Source: Mesostigma viride
Taxonomy: Eukaryota; Streptophyta; Mesostigmatophyceae; Mesostigmatales; Mesostigmataceae
NCBI GenBank assembly: GCA_009746045.1
Contig: RPFO01000213.1
Location: forward strand, 2,012,325-2,072,324
Direction: 5' to 3'
DNA length: 60,000 bases
Position numbers and translations under genes: made by a program. Under the pieces are notes generated by a model that did not search any database, was not told the DNA's origin, and worked only from the letters and a program-made list of their open reading frames with translations. Of the stretch, positions 47,401-57,178 are shown in pieces (the first letter of the stretch is position 1; every line of letters starts with the position of its first letter).

Positions 47401-50400
47401 AGCGCGCCAAATGTCCCCCCCACGTGACAGTGCGCTGCTGTCGCACCTGACCGGGAGCGCCAGCGTGGCCCGCCGGCGGCTGCTGGACGCGGGCACGTGC
47501 GACGACAACACTCCGGGCAAGGAGTGCTGCCGTCCTGGGTGGAAGAAGATGATGTTCCTCAACGCGCACGGCGCGGGCAGCGTGCCGCTGCTGCTGGTGC
47601 TGCGCCGCATCCTGCGCATCAACATGCCTGACCTCAAGCCATGCCTGCATGCGGGGCCGGTACGTTAATACCAACGGGACACCTTGGTGGGGCCGATTAT
47701 AGGTACTGATGGGCCGGGCCGTTGATAACAAGCCCGTGTTTCTTGCAGTAGCTGCGATGTGTCATTGTGATAAGTTTTCACGTTACAATGTGAGACACAT
47801 GCGTTTTTCTCTGGTTGCAAGATTAATTCCTGTGGTAGAGCTAATAGCAATATGCAGTAGTGGTGTTAGCTGATTTCATGTTCGCATCCGTGCAATCCAT
47901 TGAGAATGCTCGCAAAGCACGCCATGCACTCACGCCTCTCACCACGATCACCTGCCCTGTCATCACGCGCGCAGGAGGGCGACAAGCCGGACGCGCCCGC
48001 GGTCCCCGGTGCGGAGGCCTCGGCGCTGGTGCGCGACCTGAACAACGGCTGCGTGATGCCCAACGACAAGACACGGCTCAAGAACGCGGTCGCGGCCATC
48101 TTCCCCTCCACCTGCCAGCTGCTGAGCCTGCAGTTTGACTACACGTTTGTGCGCGACGTCCTGCCGGCCACCGAGCGGGCCAACGAGGGGCTGGGGTTGC
48201 TCACGCTCGTGCGCAACCCGCTGGACCGCATCATGGCATCACTGCACGACTATCAGGTGGGGAGCATGCCACGACCCGGCGCGCGTAGCCACGGCTGTTT
48301 GCACCGGGTCAGGTAGCGTGCAGCGTCCTGGTGCCTGTGACCTTGGCAATCACGGCATTCTTAATAGCATATTCTTCTTTTATTGAACTTGTCTACCGCC
48401 ATCGTTCTCGCAGAAATCCCCTCCTTTCCCTGGCCACTAATCAAATGATGCCTGTGTGTGCTAACTCTTCCAGTTTTTGCCTGTGTGTGTGTGTTTGGAC
48501 TGTCTTGTCTGCTGCATCTGCCGTCGTTTGCATCTTCTGCCCCCCAGTTCCTGCTCACTGGCACCAAGTTGGCCGAGGGCGCGGCCTGGGACCCTGAGAT
48601 GGTACTCCACTTTGCGTCGGGCCGCGTGGGCGCGGAGCTGCTCTGGTCCATGAAGCACGCCATCGCGAACGGGCAGGTGGGTAGTATGCTGCAGGCCTTC
48701 CCTTGAGCCGTGCACGGTTGTGCTTGTGGGAGTGTCCGGGACCAAGGATGCGTTCTCTTTTCCTTGTCTCCTTGTACATGTTTGCTCTTTCACTACATCG
48801 CGACGCCAATCTGGAGAGCAGCTTAACGAGGAGGCGAGCCCATAGAAGGAAAAGGGAAGAAAGGGTCGACAGTGTTGTCATGCACAGCGTGCAACCAGGT
48901 GATTCCTGTTCCCCCCCCACAATTACTGGTGTTGCTAGGTCACTTAGCACGTTCTGTCTGCATGGCTCTGTCAGCAGTATCGAATGCTGCCATGGGCTGT
49001 CGTAGGGAGGCTTATGGTGTGTTCAAGGGTGATGTGGCTGATTCCTCTTGTTGCCCTCATTCGGCTCGGTTGTTCTGTACCCGGCATCCTTTGTGCCTGT
49101 GCTTGGTGGCGCGTGCGTGCGCTGGTCCTCGTACCGGCCTACTTCCCTTGTGGTGGTCACGCAGGCGGAAAAGGCTAAGCCCATCTGGAAGTTTGCAAGC
49201 GAGGGCCCAAACTACATGACACGGCTGTTTGCGGGTACGGCATCCACCGGGGTTTACACATGCACTGCCTGGCCATGGTTGTGTGGGAGTCAGCGCATGC
49301 ACGCCGAAGATCTTTTTTTCTTTTTCGTGGTTGATCGGGGGTTGTGTGGCTTTGTTTCTTTAGTGCAGCAGCAGCCGCAGCAGTAGCAGACACTCCCCAT
49401 AGGGAGTCTGGTCCACGTAGGGGATATTTGACAACCTTGATCAGGGTCCTCGGGCATGCACTCTTGCATACTCTGATGTGTAATCGACCAATGCTCGCTG
49501 CTTGTATTTAAGGCCAGTAGTCCCCCGGTTCCTGCCATGTCAGGCTGCCTCATAGCACGCGTATTGTTAAGATAAGGCAGTTTTATATCGGCCCTGATGG
49601 ACGCAGTTGAGTCATGCACGCATGGTCATCTTTTTTACAAGAAGCAAACTTCTTGAATAGAATAAGATATAATAAGAATAGCTTTCCCTTACACCCATCC
49701 AGCGGGTGCCCTACTGTTTCCATGGTGCATGCTATGGACATGCATCTCAGCGCCCACTCTACGGTGGCTAGAGCTGTCTGCGCTTACTTCTTTGACAATA
49801 AATGCTGACCCTCTGTGCTGTTGCCAACGACGCATGTCGGACGTGCCGTGCTTCGTGTTTCCCTGGTGTATATACCCGTGCACGCATCCCCTTGTCCACA
49901 CACCCATGCTGGCTTCTGGCGCGCGCAGGCCAGCTGGGCGAGTGCTCGCTGGACAAGCGCACCGAGATGACGGGCGAGGCGATGCTGCGGCTGGCCAAGG
50001 CGAACATGGCGCGCTTCTGTGTGCTGGTGTACGAGGGGCTGCACACGGGCGTGGAGTACCTCATCCGCGCGTACAAGTTCCAGGAGGACAGCTACCCGCA
50101 GCACCTGATGAGCACGCTGAAGACGCTCACGCGCTTCCACCCGGCCAACGGGACGGAGCTGTCCCGCGACCTCGCGCAGGGCATCCTAGCGCTCAACGCG
50201 CTCGACATGGAGCTGTACCGGTAAGTGGTGGGGATGATAGACAAATATGGTAGAAGTCTCGAGCTTTCGTGGTTGAATTCTCCAGATTGCTGGCATGCGC
50301 TGGTTGTCTCAAGGATATGTGTGGGGGGAGAGTTGGGTAAAGAAAGCTTTCACCGGTGAGGGGGGGGGGATACTGCTTCCAGCAAGAGGTCGGGGACGGA

Positions 50401-52232
50401 GCGGCTGTACAGTAGGGCGGTGGCGGAGAGAGAGAGCACTGCTGCCTTTTGGGGGGGGAGGGCAGGAGAAAGAACAGAGCTCATCGGCGATGGTGGAGGG
50501 AGCTTTGCATACTTGCAGCTTGTCCAGCATCTGCACTGGAATCCTGTGCTCCTTGCCCTTGCCTTGCCCCCTTGCTCTTCCGTTCTCAGAAAAGCAACCC
50601 TGTGTGCGGCAGATTTACGCCTTCTCCTGCTGTATCAGTTGTACCTGTAGCGTGGCTGCCGCCAAACTACCCACCTGCCCATGCTACTTGCCTGTTCTTC
50701 CCTGGTTGGTGCGCCCTGGGGGAGGTCACTGACTGGCTCCCCGTGCGGCTCGCTTCCTGTGTCTCCAACCTGTCACCCCTTTTCTCCCCCCCGACACCCC
50801 ACCCACCCAACCAACCAACCAACCAACCAACCAACCAACCAACCAACCAACCAACCAACCAACCAACCAACCAACCAACCAACCAACCAACCAACCAACC
50901 AACCAACCAACCAACCAACCAACCAACCAACCAACCAACCAACCAACCAACCAACCAACCAACCAACCAACCAACCAACCAACCAACCAACCAACCAACC
51001 AACCAACCAACCAACCAACCAACCAACCAACCAACCAACCAACCAACCAACCAACCAACCAACCAACCAACCAACCAACCAACCAACCAACCAACCAACC
51101 AACCACCCACCCACCCACCCACCCACCCACCCATCCATCCATCCATCCATCCATCCATCCATCCATCCATCCATCCATCCATCCATCCATCCATCCATCC
51201 ATCCATCCATCCATCCATCCATCCATCCATCCATCCATCCATCCATCCATCCATCCATCCATCCATCCATCCATCCATCCATCCATCCATCTATGCATCC
51301 CCACCACCAACCCCTTGATTGCGTCCCCCGCTCCCTTGCCCACCCGCAGGTATGCGCTGCAGCTCTACCGCGTGCGCTACCACCTGCTCTTCGACGCCAA
51401 GCCGCCGCGCGTGCAGTCGCCGGTGTACATGACGGAGGGCATGCGCGTGTGGTACGACACCAACCGGGACCAGCTGCTCGCCGACTCGTCCGTGCTGCAC
51501 GCGGCGCCCGCGAGTGGGGCCCATGCGGCAGGGGCAGGGGCTTCCCCAGCCACGCGGCCAGTCGCCTCGAGGTCCTCGTCAAGTACCCCGGTGGCAGCAC
51601 CCGCGGCATTGCAGAGCGCCCCGGCAGCCCATGGCACAGCTGACGAGGATAACGGTGACGGGGGAGAGAATGAGGCGGCACCGGCGGTCCCCGGTTCCGC
51701 AGGGGGTGCCTCTTCGTCATCGGGATCCGCGGCCGCATCAGGACCCCCCGAGGCCGAGGTCAAGTACGCGGTGAGGGACCACTCGATGCTCAACCCGATG
51801 CACCTGTTGGACAAGCTGGCCAGCCCCTTCCGCGCCAGCACCACGAGCAGCGGGAGCAGCAAGAGCTCGTCCTCATCTAGCAAGAGCTCGTCCTCATCCA
51901 GCAAGAGCTCGTCCACCAGCAAGAGCAGCAGCAGCAGCAAGAGCAGCTCCAGCAAGAAGGATGACAAGAAGGATGACAAGAAGGATGACAAGAAGAATGA
52001 CAAGAAGGATGACAAGAAGGATGACAAGAAGGATGACAAGAAGGATGACAAGGATGACAAGAAGTCGTCGCATGACAAGAAGGTGGAGAGCTCCCACTCG
52101 GACGACCACAAGGGGGCCAAGGAGACGGAGGAGGAGGTGCCCTCGGTCATGCGCACGAAGAACCTGCTGGACGCCAAGGAGTCGCACAAGAAATTCCTCA
52201 AGCTGGCCAAGCAGGCGTCCAAGCAGAACTGA
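44474..52232 (+). CDS. Type II membrane sulfotransferase-like protein, 9 exons
   Basis: Golgi-type sulfotransferase, predicted to move sulfate from PAPS to a glycan. Exons: 44474-44693, 45764-45813, 46433-46853, 47403-47659, 47975-48256, 48548-48676, 49165-49234, 49929-50220, 51350-52232; phases agree and give 867 aa. Residues about 50-70 ([20 protein letters not shown]) are a signal anchor behind a short cytosolic tail. An acidic stem (exon 3) precedes the catalytic part. [20 protein letters not shown] is the 5'-phosphosulfate loop position and [18 protein letters not shown] the 3'-phosphate site; later [12 protein letters not shown] and [20 protein letters not shown] match the C-terminal layout of Sulfotransfer_2 and galactose-3-O-type enzymes. 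The usual Lys of the loop (HKT/PKT) is absent (AHGAG). The last exon adds a Ser-rich, then (KDDK)n tail of about 200 residues. Substrate unknown; sulfated cell-wall polysaccharides are a guess. Confidence 0.82.
50274..50316 (-). repeat. Dispersed hairpin motif, copy 5 (sulfotransferase intron 8)
   Basis: On the minus strand it reads ttgagacaaccagcgcatgc then cagcaatctggagaattcaa. The half-sites CCAGCAATCTGG still pair. Confidence 0.7.
50807..51290. repeat. (CCAA)n-(CCAC)n-(CCAT)n array, sulfotransferase intron 8
   Basis: About 74 CCAA units (50807-51102), seven CCAC units, then 40 CCAT units (51131-51290), with almost no interruptions. It ends about 60 bp before the acceptor at 51349. The Asn-Gln-Pro-Thr and Ile-His-Pro-Ser ORFs are repeat artefacts. 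Confidence 0.98.
51956..52068 (+). repeat. In-frame 12-bp repeat coding (KKDD)n
   Basis: About nine units of gatgacaagaag in the last sulfotransferase exon, one of them with Asn (AAT). Length change in steps of 12 would keep the frame. Confidence 0.95.
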
Positions 52233-53194
52233 GCGGGAAACGCGGCCGCGTCCGGCCGGGTGGGGCAGGCACACGCATCTTGTGAGCTGGTCTCCGGCCC
52301 GCATGATGGCATCAGTGGTGGTGATGGATGGTGACTAGGTAACCAGGTTGGTGTGGGAGCCCAGGAGGGGAAAGGGGCCTTGCGGCCCTGAACCCGTCGC
52401 GGGGCAGTTTTTGTTGATGAACGGATGGGGTTTTGTCGGCAAGGTCCGTAACTCGGGTTATTTATTCTCAGCTGAGCTAGATATCACGTGATGTCACTTA
52501 CTGGCCAGTGTCGCGCGTTCGTGGCAGTTCTGCCTCCCTGCTGCTTGTCATTGAGCAGACGCAGTGGAATGGTTGCTAATATGGATTCCAGTTAGATGAG
52601 TTTTCCAGCTTTGCAGGACACCATGGATGTAGCTGTTACATAGTGTAGTGTGTGGGATAGAGTAGCCTGTACTGTATAGCCATACCGGCCTGTCATTGAT
52701 ACAAGCTGGTCAACTAGTTAGCTTTTCTACCAGCTTAGCGTTGATGTCAGGCCAGGGTAGCAATTTCTTCCTTCATGCCGGTTTCTGGTGACGATTGGGC
52801 TTTCTCAGATGGCATGTTGCGAAGATGTCGCTCTGCCAAAACGCCTTTGCCTTGCGGTAGGTATAGTTTGATGCTTTCAGGCCTGTTATGACACAGATAA
52901 AAACTTACTGTGAATGCTGCTGGTGGGTGTGGCTACCAGCCACCTCAACAAGCCATGTTTGTCTCAGAGCTGAACTTTCGCAGTTTCTTTAGGAAAAAGG
53001 GAGGAAGAGAGAAATAGAGATAGGTTGAAGGCCATTACTTTGCATTTTTTTTTTCATGCTTGACTGAATAATTGAAGAATCAAGTGAATCTGATCGTTTT
53101 GACATCATATAAATATTTATGCTTGCATGTGATGTGCAGAGTCATGCCACGGAGTACTCTACTATCACCATTAAAATTAATTCAATAATTAATT
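52233..53194. other. Intergenic behind the sulfotransferase-like gene
   Basis: 3' UTR is expected in the first part. Only short ORFs; composition falls to AT-rich after about 53000. Confidence 0.5.
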
Positions 53195-53205
53195 AATTAG
53201 GAACA

Positions 53206-53352
53206 AAAAATTAAAATTATAACATGCCTCCGTTGGGAGATCATGTAGCACATATTCCTTGATGGGTGGTGGAGTGGAGAGAGCCGCGTAATCTGACTAT
53301 CCTAACGCTAATCTATATAGTCTAGAAAAATCCTAACTACCCTACTCATCAA
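53206..53352 (-). mobile_element. Severely 5'-truncated LINE insertion (147 bp, 11-bp TSD)
   Basis: Flanked by AATTAGGAACA at 53195-53205 and 53353-53363. On the minus strand it is the LINE 3' UTR (ggatttttctagactatata, then catgatctcccaacggaggc) with an AT-rich tail. Same family and orientation type as 31577-31690, with which it is about 95% alike by eye. Confidence 0.87.
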
Positions 53353-53404
53353 AATTAGGAACATTACTCCGTAAATATAAGCTCCTAAATATCAGCAAAT
53401 TCCT

Positions 53405-53457
53405 TTCTATTAACCGTGGAACTCCAGGGTAACCAGACTCTTTATTAAAACAATAAG
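53405..53457 (+). repeat. 53-bp direct repeat, copy 1
   Basis: Starts ttctattaaccgtggaactc and ends tttattaaaacaataag. Identical to 53845-53897, 440 bp to the right. Confidence 0.92.
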
Positions 53458-53844
53458 CGGGTGGGAAAACAAAAGAGACCGCCATGAGCTAGGTGAGCAA
53501 GCTTTTATCGTGTTTCAAGGCCAACGGCTCTCTACCAACGGCCAGATCCGGCAACGGCCTCTAAACAGTTTTAGCCGTCAAGTTTTACTTCAGATATTGC
53601 CTGTTGCAAACCCGTCCGCAATCACAGATCTGCTAGGAGAACCTAGACGCAAAAATCCGTCGTCAAGGTACTCAGCACACCGTCAAGGTATGGGCCGCAA
53701 CAATTAGGCCATATCTTCCGTAATACTCGTACACTAGAAGCCTAATCAACCTTATTACGATCACATCACCCAGCTCTATTTCACCTAGCATCAGCGGCTC
53801 CCCTTCCGTATCACTATAAAGAAACTATGTTCAGAGAACCCCGA
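53458..53844. other. Spacer between the two 53-bp direct repeats
   Basis: No recognisable gene. It may be part of the DIRS-like element's 3' terminal structure, because elements of the PAT group end in split direct repeats. Confidence 0.35.
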
Positions 53845-53897
53845 TTCTATTAACCGTGGAACTCCAGGGTAACCAGACTCTTTATTAAAACAATAAG
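53845..53897 (+). repeat. 53-bp direct repeat, copy 2
   Basis: Identical to 53405-53457. It lies about 160 bp beyond the stop codon of the tyrosine recombinase, so it may be a terminal repeat of the DIRS-like element. Confidence 0.92.
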
Positions 53898-54054
53898 TAG
53901 AGCACATCGGGAAGTGGCCCTCAACTGGCCATCCTTACCCATGGGAACACTTTATGTCCAAAAAGGCTAGCCTTACCCTTACATCCCTCCCTGGCGACCC
54001 AAGCCAGGGGCAAAACAAAAACCGGTGGACGCATAAGACAAGAATGAAGGGAAC

Positions 54055-57000
54055 TTAAGAGGAAGGCAGAGAAAAGACGCTCCGCCAAATGCGCGGGGGG
54101 CAGGCGGCGATAGCCCGAACCAGGGCGTCAGGAAGGGTGAGGGCCAAGCTCCGGTGCAATCCCACATAGTGGGCGACAGTTTTGCTGCTGCGCCAGCGAC
54201 CCCGATGCTGAATATCAGCCATGCTGCGCTGCCGCAAAAAATCATAGGTAGCCCCCCCATGCCGCAGCCCGTGAATGGTAAACACCGTGTCGACCCCCAA
54301 AGCTTGCGTGGCCTGATGCCAAACCCGGCTGAACTGGGCATAATCGTAAGGGAACACCCGCTCCCAGGCCGCCTTGCCACGCATACAAGCCCGCAAGAGG
54401 GTCTCAGTCATGACATCCTCGATCACCACAGACTGCACCTCCCCCTTAGCCGTCTTAGCTGACATCAACAACAAGGCGCCCCGCTGCGAACCCCGCAACC
54501 GAACATCAGGCTGCAAGCGCACATGGCCGACCAACAGGTTGAGCGCCTCCGATACCCGCAGGTATTGTTGGAAAATAACGATGACCATCATAGCCGCACG
54601 AGGCTGCCGCTGGAGCACCATAGTACAAGCAAGCGCAAACGCAGCCTCCCATGGAATGGGGGGGGGGCACGAGGGGGTGCCAACGTGCGCCAGCCAGCCA
54701 AAACACTTCGTGCCAAGGCCCAATCCCGCACCTCCCGGGGGAAGTACAAATTCAGGCCCATAAGCGCATTGACACACAACTGGCGGCTGTAACACCGTGA
54801 GTGCGCCCAAGCGACATACTCGCAATAGTATTCCTCTATCGTCAAGCCGCGCAACAAGCTGCCAACCCGACCCCGCCGGCTCGCCCACCATGCGAAAAAG
54901 GACCTAAGACCCCGATGGTAAACCATCAAAGTAGCCGGCTTCACCTTGCCCTCAAGAAGGGTCAAGTAGCTAGCGCCAAGCCGAGGCCCGGGATTGGGAT
55001 GAACACCCTCGCGAGTCAAATCGCGGACCCACCCGGCCACCGAGGCAGCCATGGAAAGCCCCCGCGAAGGCCCATCCGCAGGCTGAAGCTCACTTGGCGT
55101 CCAGACCCATTGTGAGCGGCTGCCGGTGACCAACGTAAGAGCGCACAACCGGCGGCATTGCTTGTTTAACCGGTAAGAAGAGGAACGCCCTTTAGCCAAG
55201 CAGCCCAAAGCGGCAGTGGAGTCCACTAACCTCACCACCCGCTTACCCCATGTTCCGAGGTTCCGGGCCGAGCGCTCCACCCCCTTCACAGCGGCCCGCA
55301 CTTCCTTCTCGTTGATGTGCATGGTCGAATCGCGCCAGCGACTCTTGATCCCGACGCGCCATCGCCCGTGGATGATGGCTTTTTCCGCGGCCTTGGTCAA
55401 GGGTCTAGGCCCGGCATACATGGCCTCACCTGGGGTGAGGAGGGTTGGGTAACCCCGCACCTCCCGGGCCCGAGCTAATTCCGTCACCTCAGCTGGGGCC
55501 ATCTCAGCGTAGACAACCCCCTGCCCAAAACTAGACGCATCCGAGGCCACCACCACCGGAGCCAGGGCAGCCCCCCGGTCCACACGGAGCATGGGGGCCA
55601 ACGCCATGGCACACTCGAGCTCATCGCGCACACCTTGCCACAAAGGTCGCGTTCGCTGGCCCCACCCCTTGAGGTTGATGAACTTAAAACTCTGCTGCCA
55701 TATGGACAAGCAAGTGCGGCTGAGCATCTGCAGCCACACCCACCGGCCCACGACGGCCGCCAGCGCCTCAGCGGTAGCGCGTCCCCTCTCGAGGAGTACA
55801 CGAGTGTGCGCAACCACAAGGGTGAGCTGCTTAGCTGTCGGCTCCAACACCCCATCCCGCCGGTGAACAACACCCAGAGCTTCTAGCTCGTCCTCCCCCT
55901 CCGGGCTAGCCATGATCGTCTTGTCCTTGGAGGGCACAAGGTTGTTAGGCGCGTACCCGTCTTCAATAGCACTCGCGATTAAGCGATTCACCGCCTCGCA
56001 CGTGCGCCCATTGCTGACCACCAGGTCATCAATAGTGATGGATACCATAGGGGCAGGGGGGTCCTCAAGGTCGATTTGCATCTCCCTCGTGCTCTCCTCC
56101 TTGTACTCGATGGCTAGGGCGGTTGGGTTACCCCATGCATTCCGAAGCACGGTCAGCTCCCCTACACTTGTGAGGCGGTTCACCTGCCGTCTAGGATCCA
56201 AAGCGCCCGTGGCATAGAGGACCATCTCATGGATGGCTTCCCCTAGCGCTACAGCGTGGGAGTGCCCCATGGCCAGCACTTTCAGCACTGGCCACACCCT
56301 CCTCCGCCGCCCCGGCAGCCCGACATCGGTGGACCACACATCAGGTAGCCCTTGATAATCCCACCACCACTCCGGCACTTGGATGGTATAGTAATACGAG
56401 ACCAGATCGCTCTTGGCCGTGTAGCACCGACCCTTGATATAGACCTCCGAGTATATGCCCAGGTGGGGTAACACCGTCTTAGGGGGGTCCACCCACAGTG
56501 CGTTCCCCAACTTCTTATTCACAATGAGCCTTAACTCCCCCACTCCTTTGGCCACCCCAAAACATCCGTCTACCCACTTTGGCCGCGTCTCTCGGAACTC
56601 CACCATCCCCACGTCCGCTGCCCTCCCCATCAACTTGCCCCACTCCGCCATGGTGCACCCTCGGCTGGGGGCAGGTACATTCCAATACCTCGCACTGGCA
56701 GCCACCTCCGGCTTGATGCAGTTGGCTTCGCTCGCGTACACCTCTCGCCAACTAGGTCGTAGCGCCAGCAAATCCAGCAGCTTCGCCTTTCCTGCCACCT
56801 CGCGCTTCGGCAGACTCACCCGCTCCGCCACAAGTTGTTCATACTTATTACATTTCCCATAGATTAGATCACTTCCTTCTGCGGGGCCTGTCGCAACGCC
56901 GGTTACGCGGCGACTGTACCACTCGCAGTGCTTCTTGACCCTTTTCAGGGCCTCCGCCGTTCCTCTGGAGCACGCGCCTCCAGATTTAGGCGGAGGGTCT

Positions 57001-57131
57001 GCCCCCCCGTGCCATAGCCAATTCAACCACGTAATCACCTTGTGTTGTAGAGTGAAGGTCCGGCGGCGGCGAGTTGCACGCTGGCGTCTGCGTGCTGACC
57101 TCACTCTCCCCCACGTAGTGCTTAGAGGCAT
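54055..57131 (-). CDS. DIRS-like RT-RNase H-tyrosine recombinase ORF (frameshift in the recombinase part)
   Basis: Likely start MPLSTTWGRV at 57131; the frame is open further up but overlaps gag. Reverse transcriptase: ELRLIVNKKLGNAL, YTAKSDLVSYYYTIQVP, MGHSHAVALGEAIHEM and the catalytic ITIDDLVVSNGR. RNase H: VVASDASSFGQGVVYAE, MHINEKEVRAA, RLVDSTAALGCLAKG, ADGPSRG. Then TREGVHPNPGP (NPGP at 54984-54995) and the N-terminal recombinase domain (LMVYHRGLRSFFAWW). At a G10 run (54658-54667) the frame must shift; the other frame goes on with IFQQYLRVSEALNLLVGHV, HGLRHGGATYDFLRQ and HRGRWRSSKTVAHYVG: the Arg, His-x-x-Arg, His and Tyr of tyrosine recombinases. In the unshifted frame the protein stops at 54588. 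Either the run length is a sequencing error or the copy is broken. Confidence 0.87.
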
Positions 57132-57178
57132 TGTAGGAAGAGGCAGTGGGAAGGGGGAGCGGTTTACCCTTTCGGTGT

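Noticed and set aside
50667-51738. Gly-Trp-Leu-Val, Met-Asp-Gly-Trp and Asn-Gln-Pro-Thr ORFs
   Set aside because: Translation of the CCAA/CCAT array inside intron 8.
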